Origin: a virus
Virus record (IMG/VR): IMGVR_UViG_3300047557_000960
Coordinates: 1 to 47,713 of that record
Reading direction: 5' to 3' (one strand)
DNA: 47,713 nt
The translations under genes were made by a program, and so were the position numbers. The number at the start of each line of letters is the position of its first letter. Within the stretch, counting starts at the first letter, position 1. The notes below the pieces were generated by a model. It did no database searches and was not told the DNA's origin. It saw only the letters and a program-made list of their open reading frames with translations. Positions 20,808 through 29,340 of the stretch are shown in pieces.

Positions 20808-21317
20808 ATGCCATTTAAGAGTAAAGATTTTGGGTATAAAAATTGTTTAGAATGTGATACAATAATATATCATAAAGTAAAAAGAGATATAGAAAGAAAA
20901 AAATATTGTAGTCATTCTTGCAGGGCAAAATATTTATCTAAACAATATTCGATAGAACATATGCAGAATATGTGGGAAGCTTGCAATACAGAAGAATCAA
21001 ATATTAAAAAAGGCAAAAAAGGAGAAAACCATCCGAAGTATATTAAAGATAGAACTAAAGTAAAAGGAAGGCCTAGATATGAAATGTCTGATTGGAGAAA
21101 AAAAATATTTGAAAGAGATGATTATACCTGTAAAGAATGTGGAGTAAAAGGTGGTAAATTACAAGCGGACCATATATTGCCATATTCATTATTTGAAGAG
21201 CATAGGTGGGATTTAGATAACGGAAGAACGCTTTGTGTAGATTGTCATAAGAAAACAAATACATATGGCAATAAAGTGAAAAAATTAAAAAGAGAAGATT
21301 TTATAAATACAATATAA
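20808..21317 (+). CDS. HNH homing endonuclease
   Basis: A 169-residue protein. An N-terminal zinc site (CLEC 13-16, CSHSC 34-38), then GENHPKYIKDRT (72-83, a NUMOD-like DNA-binding motif), then the HNH domain with CKEC (108-111), ADH (120-122), Asn138 and CVDCH (143-147). A free-standing mobile nuclease. Its start MPFKSKDFGYK resembles that of the next gene (MSPFKSKAQRGF), as if it had landed at that gene's beginning. Confidence 0.85.
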   Translation: MPFKSKDFGYKNCLECDTIIYHKVKRDIERKKYCSHSCRAKYLSKQYSIEHMQNMWEACNTEESNIKKGKKGENHPKYIKDRTKVKGRPRYEMSDWRKKIFERDDYTCKECGVKGGKLQADHILPYSLFEEHRWDLDNGRTLCVDCHKKTNTYGNKVKKLKREDFINTI

Positions 21318-21318
21318 T

Positions 21319-21474
21319 ATGAGCCCATTTAAGTCAAAAGCACAAAGAGGATTTATGTACGCTAATAACCCAGAGATGGCAAAGCGTTGGGAGAAAGAAA
21401 CTCCAAAAGGAAAGAAGTTACCTAACAAGGTAAAGACTAAGGTTCAATCTAAGATGGCAAAAAAAAGAATGTAA
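21319..21474 (+). CDS. Small basic phage protein (51 aa)
   Basis: Begins MSPFKSKAQRGFMYANNPEMA and continues with a Lys-rich tail (GKKLPNKVKTKVQSKMAKKRM). Similar short proteins are common next to phage head genes and are thought to bind DNA or enter the virion. It leads a chain of five short, tightly spaced genes. Confidence 0.7.
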   Translation: MSPFKSKAQRGFMYANNPEMAKRWEKETPKGKKLPNKVKTKVQSKMAKKRM

Positions 21475-21475
21475 T

Positions 21476-21622
21476 ATGAAAGCAAAATTACCAGGCCTTT
21501 GGGAAAATATTAGAGCCAAAAGAGCAAGAGGCGAAAAGCCTGCAAAGAAAGGAAGCAAAGCTTATGTTAAGGCTGTTGCTGCTGCTAAGAAAATAAATGC
21601 TAAAGCTAAAAAGAAAAAGTAA
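21476..21622 (+). CDS. Small very basic protein (48 aa)
   Basis: Begins MKAKLPGLWENIRAKRARG and ends in Lys/Ala repeats (AAAKKINAKAKKKK), much like a histone tail. Two bases separate it from the gene before, and its stop overlaps the next start (TAATG). Nucleic-acid binding is likely; target unknown. Confidence 0.65.
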   Translation: MKAKLPGLWENIRAKRARGEKPAKKGSKAYVKAVAAAKKINAKAKKKK

Positions 21623-21831
21623 TGGTTGCTATCCACGAGTTTCAATCTACATATTGGGTTGACACTCCACACGGAGAAGGAATCGCAATATTAATGATAG
21701 ACTATGGGATACATCAAAACACTATATGGGTTGTGGCAGATAAGGACGATGGAAGAGTTCGCCATTACGATTCAAATGATATTAAACTTAGTATAAACAA
21801 TACAATTCATTTAAATGATACAAAAGGGTAA
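21622..21831 (+). CDS. Hypothetical protein (69 aa)
   Basis: A small beta-barrel-like protein (STYWVDTPHGEGIAILMIDYG, then NTIWVVADKDDGRVRHY), resembling short SH3- or PRC-like barrels in phages. It overlaps both neighbours. Function unknown. Confidence 0.6.
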   Translation: MVAIHEFQSTYWVDTPHGEGIAILMIDYGIHQNTIWVVADKDDGRVRHYDSNDIKLSINNTIHLNDTKG

Positions 21832-22084
21832 AGAAAAGTTTGCAGGGTATAACAAACCTAAAAGAACTCCAAGTCATCCAAAGAAAAGCCACGCTGTACT
21901 TGCTAAAGACGGAAGTAAAGTAAAGCTTATTCGTTTTGGCCAACAAGGCGTTCAAGGCGCAGGAAAAAATCCAAAGACAGCTTCTGAAAAAGCAAGAAAG
22001 GCTTCCTTCAAAGCTCGTCACGCAAAAAATATTGCTAAAGGAAAAATGAGTGCAGCGTATTGGTCTAATAAAATCAAATGGTGA
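21815..22084 (+). CDS. DUF6321-like basic protein (89 aa)
   Basis: Contains HAVLAKDGSKVKLIRFGQQG and ASFKARHAKNIAKGKMSAAYW, features I recall from the phage DUF6321 group. Very basic; probably virion- or DNA-associated, but its activity is not known. ATG at 21815 overlaps the previous gene by 17 bases. Confidence 0.65.
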   Translation: MIQKGKEKFAGYNKPKRTPSHPKKSHAVLAKDGSKVKLIRFGQQGVQGAGKNPKTASEKARKASFKARHAKNIAKGKMSAAYWSNKIKW

Positions 22085-22088
22085 GATA

Positions 22089-22214
22089 ATGGCAAAGCAA
22101 GTATCTAATTCAAACAAAGTAGTATTCGGTGCTAGAAAAAAAGGCAAAGCAAAAAAGTCTTATAATAAACACAATCCAAAGCCTAAAGCATATAGAGGTC
22201 AAGGAAGAAAATAA
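22089..22214 (+). CDS. Small basic protein (41 aa)
   Basis: Begins MAKQVSNSNKVVFGARKKG and ends KPKAYRGQGRK. Last of the short basic genes; four bases past the previous stop. No domain. Confidence 0.6.
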   Translation: MAKQVSNSNKVVFGARKKGKAKKSYNKHNPKPKAYRGQGRK

Positions 22215-22247
22215 TTAGTATAAGTTACGGATATTTACGTATCTTTG
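22215..22247 (+). promoter_or_regulatory. Host-type promoter ahead of head genes
   Basis: TATCTTTG at 22240-22247 matches TAnnTTTG. The -33 element is only TTA (22215-22217) at 22 bases. The expected start is near 22252, 19 bases ahead of the ATG at 22271. Confidence 0.55.
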
Positions 22248-22270
22248 CGAATATAAAACACAAACACACA

Positions 22271-22864
22271 ATGAGTAAAAGATCTATGCCTCCTGGTAGT
22301 CAACTATTTGTTGAGGTACCAGAGATTCTCCAATCTACTGTTACTACTGAAAATGGAGTAACTTTATTTATCGATCCTTCCTTTGAACCTGAACAACACG
22401 CTCAAGTGAATGGAAAGGTTTATTCTTTAGGTGGTCGATGTAAATTAAATTTAAAAGAAGATGATGAAATTGCTATATCTTATCATATGGCTGCTGACTA
22501 TTACACTCTTGATGATGGCAGTCGTAAGTTTAATAGAGCTCACAATATTGATGACAAGCTTGTGTGGCTTTGTGACGAAGGCTTTGTTATGGCTCGTAAA
22601 GTTAATGGAGAGTGGCAAGCAGTGGGCGATTGGGTTCTACTTAAGGCTATTCCAGAGAATGAAATAAAGTCAAGTCTTATAATAATACCAGATACAATTA
22701 CTACAAAGTATAAGCAAGGCAAGTGTACATTTTTGTCAGGAGACTTAGATGTTCCTGTCAACAGTACAGTTTTATTTGAAGAAATATATCGATCTGTGTA
22801 TAAATTTAAAGATGGCACAGAATTTGTAATACTAAAGAAAGATAGGATTTATGGCTACGAGTAA
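22271..22864 (+). CDS. GroES-like co-chaperonin (197 aa)
   Basis: The N-terminus (PPGSQLFVEVPEI, then TENGVTLFID and VNGKVYSLG) and C-terminus (NSTVLFEEIYRSVYKFKDG, then EFVILKKDRIYGYE) follow the two halves of the Cpn10/GroES barrel, the latter ending in the usual 'DILA'-like strand. It is about twice the length of GroES because of a central insertion, as in phage T4 gp31-like proteins. It would cap host GroEL so that the phage capsid protein can fold (inference). It stands directly ahead of the terminase, portal and capsid genes. Confidence 0.6.
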   Translation: MSKRSMPPGSQLFVEVPEILQSTVTTENGVTLFIDPSFEPEQHAQVNGKVYSLGGRCKLNLKEDDEIAISYHMAADYYTLDDGSRKFNRAHNIDDKLVWLCDEGFVMARKVNGEWQAVGDWVLLKAIPENEIKSSLIIIPDTITTKYKQGKCTFLSGDLDVPVNSTVLFEEIYRSVYKFKDGTEFVILKKDRIYGYE

Positions 22865-23426
22865 ATACGCACAAACACAGGTAGCCAAAATGATTATCAA
22901 TCCATATTGCGGAGATGTGCTATCTGAATACCCAAGACTAAAAGAAGTTATTGGAAACACAAACACGAAACACATAACACAGCAGATAGCATTTCTCTCT
23001 TGGGTTTATGACTTTAATTCGCCTGCCGTAAGGGATTTTTCAGACATAAACAAAAGAAAAGAATGGGCAAGACTTGAGACTGAGATTACACAAGATCCTA
23101 GTTACGAGCTTGCCGTTTCTTTTTTAACCAAGGTGGTGAAGTCTAGAACTTGGACTTTAATATGTAGCTTAGAATCTACATTTACTGAATATGCAGAGCG
23201 TGTAGCAAAGCGTATTGAAGACTCTGAGAACGGAAAAGAAATTGATATATTAAAAGCCGTTGAGATTAAAAACAAGATGCTTAATCAGATGGCAGATATG
23301 AGTAACTCTATAGATGAACTATATGGTAAGTTATTCTCTAATGACCAAGACCTAATTGAGGAACATAATAGAAAAACTATGTTTACACCAGAGGCTATGT
23401 CTAAACTAACAAAGAAAAATGTTTAA
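22851..23426 (+). CDS. Protein next to terminase, possible small subunit (191 aa)
   Basis: A mostly helical protein (KHITQQIAFLSWVYDF; LAVSFLTKVVKSRTW; EYAERVAKRIEDSENG). It overlaps the GroES-like gene by 14 bases and the large terminase gene by eight. Position suggests a terminase small subunit, though no helix-turn-helix is evident. Confidence 0.55.
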   Translation: MATSKYAQTQVAKMIINPYCGDVLSEYPRLKEVIGNTNTKHITQQIAFLSWVYDFNSPAVRDFSDINKRKEWARLETEITQDPSYELAVSFLTKVVKSRTWTLICSLESTFTEYAERVAKRIEDSENGKEIDILKAVEIKNKMLNQMADMSNSIDELYGKLFSNDQDLIEEHNRKTMFTPEAMSKLTKKNV

Positions 23427-25461
23427 ACCAATAAAACAACAGAATTGGTCATCTACAGAAGTAGAGATTGCAGGATTAAATTGCCATATACCTGCAAAAG
23501 GATGGTTGTATAATCCATTTACTTCTAAGTGGGAATACTTTGGTATTGAACGTAGATCGACTAAGATGGAGTTATGCTATTGGGAACCAGATCCTAGATT
23601 CCAAGAATATCAAAAGTGGGAGAAAGAAGAACAAGCAAAACAAAAGAAAGATCCAGAATATATCCATCCAGAGTTGGAGGATTTTAAAAGATACTGTTGG
23701 ATTAGAAGATTGAGCGGACATTGGTTTAGTAACAATGGTGAACCTACTTACATTACAGGTGTTCATTGGTATTACTTGTCTTGCTATCATATGGACGTTG
23801 GTCTTCCAAGATACAGAGATAAAGATAGAGAGTTGTTTTACTTTTGGGATTACAATGTAGAGGATCCAGAAAGCTTTGGTATTGTATACGTAACTAAGCG
23901 TAGATCTGGTAAATCATTTACAGCAGGTTGTATTGCATTAGAGGCAGCGTCTAGAAGTGAAAACTTTTGGGCAGGTATCCAATCTAAAACGGATGAGGAT
24001 GCAAAGATATTATTTAGAAAAACAATTATAAACGCATATAGAAAGTTACCTTCTTTCTTTAGACCATTGTCAGATGTTCCTTTAACAGGAAAGGTTCCAG
24101 CAACTGGTCTTAAGTTCTCTACAGGTAAACTAGAACTAGACGAGGAAGAGTTGATGTCAGGTATTGACTTTAGATCTTCTGGTGTTACTGCTTATGACGG
24201 ACAGAAACTAGGATACTATTTACACGATGAGATTGGTAAGGTAACGCTATTAGATATTAGGGATAGATGGAATGTCGTTAAGTATTGTTTACTTGATGAC
24301 CAGGGTAAGATAATAGGAAAGTCTTTTCATACGACAACGGTAGAGGAGATGGAAGCAGGTGGTAGTCAGATGTTGGACTTATGGAAGAACTCAAACCAAT
24401 ATGAAAAGAAAGGAAAAAGGACTGCCAGCGGTCTTGCTAGATTCTTTGTAGCGGCAGACGAAACAAGACATCTTCATCCAAAATATGGTATAGCAAATAA
24501 AGAATTAGCTAGAGCAGAGATACTAGAAGAAAGGGAGTCTTTGAAAGAAGATCCTAGAGCTTTATCTTCTGCAAAAAGAAAGGAACCGTTAGACGAGAAA
24601 GAAGCCTTCCAATCAGATAGTTCTGTTTGTGTATACAATCCAATATTATTAAACGACAGGTTAGATATATTAAAGTGGAGCAAGTCTAGATTAAAGAAAG
24701 GAAACTTCCAATGGAAAGATGGGGTTAGGGATTCTGAGGTTGAGTTTAGAGAAAGCGTAAACGGTAGATTCTTAATTGCCGAGATGCCAGCTAAGCCAAA
24801 TGCATTTGAAAAGAAAGGCAGCGTTATTAAACCTATGAATAGTTCTATGTATTCAGCAGGTGTCGATCCATTCTCTCACCAAACGGTAAGTAAGTCTCAC
24901 GAATCAAGAGCTTCTAATGGAGCTATGGTTATATTTAAGAAGGCCAATCCTTTATCTACTACAGAGTTTGATATGAGTCCTGTTCTTTACTATTGTAATC
25001 GCCCAGATTCGCCTGAAACCTTTTATGAGGATGTACGTATGGCTTTATGCTTTTATGGCTGTAATGCGCTTATAGAGAACAATAAACCAGGTATCATTTA
25101 TTACCTTGAGGAAAAAGGTTGTGCAGACTTCTGCTTTATGCCTCCAGATAAGACCACAAGTGGGTTGTCAGCTACACTAAAGACTACTACGTATATGGCC
25201 GAACTAACGGACCAGTACATAAATGACCACATAAACAATGTTTGGTTTGAAGGTCTTATAGAGGAGTGGTTGCAGTTTGATCCAGGAGATACTACCAAGT
25301 CGGATAGCGCAATGGCGGCAGGCTATGCACTTATGTTAATTAATAACCATAAGTATAATCCAAAGGTCGAAAAGAAACAAGATATTGATGTTTTGAACGT
25401 ACTGCCATTCTTGAGGGGAAAGAAGTCTAGCAACCTTTTGGGCAAAAAACTAGGTTTTTAA
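23419..25461 (+). CDS. Terminase large subunit
   Basis: A 680-residue protein with an ATPase Walker A variant TKRRSGKS (159-166), Walker B YYLHDE (266-271) and a C-terminal nuclease whose acidic residues appear in YSAGVDPF (about 478-485), NALIENNKPG and GDTTKSDSAMAAGYALM. The N-terminal part shows GVHWYYLSCYHMDVG, common to terminases of Bacteroidota phages. It pumps DNA into the prohead and cuts it. It precedes the portal with a phage-type box between them. Confidence 0.9.
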   Translation: MFKPIKQQNWSSTEVEIAGLNCHIPAKGWLYNPFTSKWEYFGIERRSTKMELCYWEPDPRFQEYQKWEKEEQAKQKKDPEYIHPELEDFKRYCWIRRLSGHWFSNNGEPTYITGVHWYYLSCYHMDVGLPRYRDKDRELFYFWDYNVEDPESFGIVYVTKRRSGKSFTAGCIALEAASRSENFWAGIQSKTDEDAKILFRKTIINAYRKLPSFFRPLSDVPLTGKVPATGLKFSTGKLELDEEELMSGIDFRSSGVTAYDGQKLGYYLHDEIGKVTLLDIRDRWNVVKYCLLDDQGKIIGKSFHTTTVEEMEAGGSQMLDLWKNSNQYEKKGKRTASGLARFFVAADETRHLHPKYGIANKELARAEILEERESLKEDPRALSSAKRKEPLDEKEAFQSDSSVCVYNPILLNDRLDILKWSKSRLKKGNFQWKDGVRDSEVEFRESVNGRFLIAEMPAKPNAFEKKGSVIKPMNSSMYSAGVDPFSHQTVSKSHESRASNGAMVIFKKANPLSTTEFDMSPVLYYCNRPDSPETFYEDVRMALCFYGCNALIENNKPGIIYYLEEKGCADFCFMPPDKTTSGLSATLKTTTYMAELTDQYINDHINNVWFEGLIEEWLQFDPGDTTKSDSAMAAGYALMLINNHKYNPKVEKKQDIDVLNVLPFLRGKKSSNLLGKKLGF

Positions 25462-25462
25462 A

Positions 25463-25474
25463 GCGTATTATATC
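25463..25474 (+). promoter_or_regulatory. Phage-type promoter box ahead of portal
   Basis: GCGTATTATATC directly past the terminase stop, 20 bases before the portal ATG. Confidence 0.6.
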
Positions 25475-25494
25475 AACACAACTAATAAGACGAG

Positions 25495-28128
25495 ATGTCA
25501 GCAGAAATAATTAGCAATGCAAGGACCTTATTCCCAAACGAGGATGTAAGCCCTAAAGAAAAAGAATCAAAAGCTTGGTTGATGCAATTTGCGCAAGCAG
25601 CATTTAACTCCTACGGAGACACACCATTTGGTTCAATCGGTTATAGATCTAGAGACAAATATGAGTGGATTAAAACATACGCTCAAGGCCGTCAATCTAT
25701 AGAAAGATATAAAAGAGTATTAACTCCAGATCAAGATCCTAATAACAATACACTTGTTGTTGACTGGTCTGTATTGCCTATTATACCTAAATTCAGAAGA
25801 ACAGCTTTAGGATTATTAGAGAAACAAAACTATGATATTCAAATAGATCCAGTGGATCCGTTTGCTCAATCAGAAAAAGATATGCTAGTTGCTGAAATGA
25901 AAGCAAAAGCTATTCTTAGAGAAGAATTTAAAAAACAAGGAAGACCAGATCTAGCGGAAAGCGCAGCGATTATGGCTAACCCTGGAGAGCCAGATGATTT
26001 AGATGGAATTGAAGTTGCTGAATTAGGTATGCGTCATAAAACATCTATGGAAGCTGAGTTAGTAGTTGAATTGGTATTTGACCAAAACGATTATGAAGGA
26101 CAACGTAGACAACAATTACAAGATCAGTTTGACTATGGTGTTGCTATATTTAAAGATTACGAACAAGATGGTTTAGTAGGATTTAGAAGAGTAGACCCTA
26201 GAAGATTTTTATCTAACTTCTGTACATACCCTGATTTTAGAGATTTAAGATATGCAGGTGAAGTATTAGAGGTTCCAGTTGCTCAGTTGATTCAAATGAG
26301 TAATGGTGAATTAACAAACGAAGATATTGAGTTTATTTATAAGTATGCAAATGCAAACCAATGGCGTGGTAATATGCCAGTAGGTAATGCATACTACGGT
26401 ACATATAATGACTTTTGGAATAAAGGAAAGGTTCAAGTATTAGACTTAGAGATTTATTCTACAGACAATTTAGTTAGAGAAGAAAGAGTTGACAGAAGAG
26501 GAAATGTTGTTTTTGGTAGAGCTGGATTTGAAGATACGAATAACAAGAAACAAAAGTTCAAAAGAAAACAAGTTGTAGGCGTATATAGAGTTAAATGGAT
26601 TGTTGGAACTAACATTTGTTTTGACTACGGTAAACAATGGAATGTTAAACGTGATCCAATTAACATAGCAAGAGCAAAACCTAGTTTCCACATTGGAGCA
26701 GTTGACTTCTTTGATATGAAAACATTCAGCCGTATGGAAGCTATTATCCCTTACGCTGACTCTATTCAATTAGCTTACTACAGATTACAACACGAATTAA
26801 ACACCGCTGTTCCACGTGGTTTTAATATTAACTTAGCAGCTTTAGAAGAAGTGAGTTTATCTGGTGGAGGAAAGGCTATGAGCCCTTCTGATATCATTGA
26901 CTTATACTTACAGAGAGGTGTATTGGTTAGTCGTTCAGTAGCAGCAGACGGAAGACAAGTTCCTCCAGCTATCAACCAATTGGAAGGTGGTGTAGGTAAT
27001 GCTATCGCTGAGTACTGGAATATGATTAATAACAATCTAGATATGATTCGTCAGACTCTAGGTTTAAATGAACTTACAGACGGTTCTACACCTAACCCTA
27101 AGTTCTTAACTACAGTTGCTCAATTAGCAGCATCTGGAACTAACAATGCATTAAGTGATATTAGCTATTCAGACAGAGCGCTTGCTCAATCTTTATCAGA
27201 GGCTATCATTATACGTGTACAAGATGTAATTAAAAGAGGTGGCGGAGAAGCATACGAAAACTCATTGGGCTTAGGAACTGTAGAGTTATTGAAGCGTTCT
27301 CAAGAAATATCTAAATATACTTATGGTATTGCTATTGTAGACAAACCTACAGCTGAAGAAAAAGCTAAGCTAGACGAGTTAGTTAAAGTTGCTTTACAAT
27401 CTGGTCAAGTTAATATTGATGACGTTATCCGTTTGAATAATATCCAAAATATTAAACAAGCAGAAATGTTCTTGGCTTACAAAGTTAAAAGAAATAGCGA
27501 GAAGAAGCAACAAGAAGCAATGCAGGCTCAACAAATGAATGGTCAGATCCAACAACAATCTGCTATGGTAGCTGAGCAAGCTAAACAACAAACTATCCAA
27601 ATGGAATACCAAATGAAGTCTGAGCTTGAAAAAGTTAAGGCGGATATGGAAGCTCGTTTAATTGAATTGCGTGGTCAGTTTGATTTAGAGAGAGAAAGAA
27701 TTTCTGCAACAGGTAGAGTTGAATCTTCATTTGTTCAAGCGAAAGAAAGAGATGCAGCTAACATTAGAGATAATAAAACTAAGTTGATGCAAGATGGAAA
27801 AATGGAAGATATGGGCGAGATTGACGTTCCAGCAGAATTAGAATCTAGAGTAGCTCCAGAAACAGCAGGAGGTCAACAATTAAATATTCAAGAACCTTCA
27901 GGATTCTCTTTCTTAGGAAGTGCTAATAAACAACAACCAGCTGCTCAAGGTGCAGAAATGATGCAACAAGGAATGAATGAGCAAATGAATGCTGTAAATC
28001 CTATGCAGGAAGAGCAAGGTATGATGGAGGAAATGCAAGGTGCAGAGGTAGAACAAGGTGAACCAGTAAATGAGGAACAGCAACAAATTCAAGATATGTT
28101 AGCGTTCCAAAATCAAGGTCAAGCGTAA
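25495..28128 (+). CDS. Portal protein (877 aa)
   Basis: Large portal: an N-terminal wing region with Tyr/Arg-rich strands (YRSRDKYEWIKTYAQGRQSIERYKR), a middle with GVAIFKDYEQDGLVGFRRVDPRRF and the stem/crown helices around ELNTAVPRGFNINLAALEEV and NNLDMIRQTLGLNEL. The last 200 residues are a Gln/Met/Glu-rich coiled coil with a low-complexity end. The dodecameric portal is the DNA gate and packaging-motor dock. Position between terminase and scaffold supports the call. The large size is typical of podovirus-like portals. Confidence 0.85.
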   Translation: MSAEIISNARTLFPNEDVSPKEKESKAWLMQFAQAAFNSYGDTPFGSIGYRSRDKYEWIKTYAQGRQSIERYKRVLTPDQDPNNNTLVVDWSVLPIIPKFRRTALGLLEKQNYDIQIDPVDPFAQSEKDMLVAEMKAKAILREEFKKQGRPDLAESAAIMANPGEPDDLDGIEVAELGMRHKTSMEAELVVELVFDQNDYEGQRRQQLQDQFDYGVAIFKDYEQDGLVGFRRVDPRRFLSNFCTYPDFRDLRYAGEVLEVPVAQLIQMSNGELTNEDIEFIYKYANANQWRGNMPVGNAYYGTYNDFWNKGKVQVLDLEIYSTDNLVREERVDRRGNVVFGRAGFEDTNNKKQKFKRKQVVGVYRVKWIVGTNICFDYGKQWNVKRDPINIARAKPSFHIGAVDFFDMKTFSRMEAIIPYADSIQLAYYRLQHELNTAVPRGFNINLAALEEVSLSGGGKAMSPSDIIDLYLQRGVLVSRSVAADGRQVPPAINQLEGGVGNAIAEYWNMINNNLDMIRQTLGLNELTDGSTPNPKFLTTVAQLAASGTNNALSDISYSDRALAQSLSEAIIIRVQDVIKRGGGEAYENSLGLGTVELLKRSQEISKYTYGIAIVDKPTAEEKAKLDELVKVALQSGQVNIDDVIRLNNIQNIKQAEMFLAYKVKRNSEKKQQEAMQAQQMNGQIQQQSAMVAEQAKQQTIQMEYQMKSELEKVKADMEARLIELRGQFDLERERISATGRVESSFVQAKERDAANIRDNKTKLMQDGKMEDMGEIDVPAELESRVAPETAGGQQLNIQEPSGFSFLGSANKQQPAAQGAEMMQQGMNEQMNAVNPMQEEQGMMEEMQGAEVEQGEPVNEEQQQIQDMLAFQNQGQA

Positions 28129-28160
28129 TATATTGATTAACAACATAAACACAAACACAG

Positions 28161-29300
28161 ATGGAAAACACACAAGAAACAGCACAAGTGACTGAGCAAG
28201 TAGTTGAACAAACTGCTCCAGTTGCAGAAGCAACTCCACAGGCGGAAGCTCCTCAAGAGAATCCATTTGCAGGAGAAGGAAAGTGGACATTAAAAGGTGA
28301 GTACTCAAGTGCAGGCGTTCAATACAACCAGCCTAAGAAACAATTTGAGGAAGCACCTGCTGAAACAAAGGTAGAAGAAACTCAAGCTGTGGCAGAAAGT
28401 GCACCAGCTGAAACTACAGATGTTCCAGTTTACAAAGCAGAAGATACAACGGAAAGCGTAGTATCTACACAGGAACAAGCTACTCAAGAACCAATTGTTT
28501 TTGATCCTTGGGAAAAATTAGGTTTACAAGAAGACGATTACGCTAAGCAATTAATCGAAGCTTATAAAACTAACCAGCTTGATGAGTTCTTAATTAAGAC
28601 GAATACTAACTACGACTTGTATACAGACGAAGAGATTTTGAAAACACAAATCGATTCTAAATATCCAAGTTTAGGTGAGGAAGAAAGAAATCTGATATTA
28701 CAGAAGACTCTACAAAAAGAGTTTGGAATAACAGGAGACGAAGAGGAAGATAGAGTTGCACGTTTGATGATGAAGCTAGAGGCAGACAAGATCCGAGAGG
28801 GATTAAAAGCCGAGCAAGCTCAGTACAAACCTAAAGCTTTTGAAAACCCTGCGTCGGCAATTGAAGCACAGTTGAAAGCTCAACAAGAAGCAATTCAGCA
28901 ACAAGTAGAAAGCTTCAAGAATCATTTAACTTCATTGCCAGATTACAAGCAATTCGAGACGAGCAGGCTTGTAGAATTTGGAGACGGTGAAAACAAAATG
29001 AATTTTGAAGTAGACAAAAGCGCTGACTTTTTGGGTGAAACATTAGACCAAAACAAATTCTTTCAAAAATTCGTTGGCCAAGATGGTCAATTGGATATGA
29101 AGAAATGGATGAAAGCTTGGACATATGCAAACAACCCAGCTGCTGTAGAAAAATCTTTAATCAATTATGGTAAATCCCTAGGAGAGAAAAGATTGTTTAA
29201 CGAGCTTAAAAATACTAAAGCTGAAGATGTTGTTCAGACTCCTTCAAGAGGCTCTGGATTCGTGATAAAAGCTATCGATGGAAAACCATTCGGTGGATAA
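28161..29300 (+). CDS. Scaffold or head-assembly protein (379 aa)
   Basis: The first 110 residues are disordered and rich in Glu, Gln, Pro, Thr and Ala (QVVEQTAPVAEATPQAEAPQ). The rest is helical and charged (EEERNLILQKTLQKEFG; ASAIEAQLKAQQEAIQQQV). Place and composition between portal and capsid are those of a scaffold. No protease domain is visible. The leader ACACAAACACAGATG is of the late ACACA type. Confidence 0.7.
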   Translation: MENTQETAQVTEQVVEQTAPVAEATPQAEAPQENPFAGEGKWTLKGEYSSAGVQYNQPKKQFEEAPAETKVEETQAVAESAPAETTDVPVYKAEDTTESVVSTQEQATQEPIVFDPWEKLGLQEDDYAKQLIEAYKTNQLDEFLIKTNTNYDLYTDEEILKTQIDSKYPSLGEEERNLILQKTLQKEFGITGDEEEDRVARLMMKLEADKIREGLKAEQAQYKPKAFENPASAIEAQLKAQQEAIQQQVESFKNHLTSLPDYKQFETSRLVEFGDGENKMNFEVDKSADFLGETLDQNKFFQKFVGQDGQLDMKKWMKAWTYANNPAAVEKSLINYGKSLGEKRLFNELKNTKAEDVVQTPSRGSGFVIKAIDGKPFGG

Positions 29301-29340
29301 AATAAAAAACAATTTTTTAAAAACTTAAAACTAAAACAAA

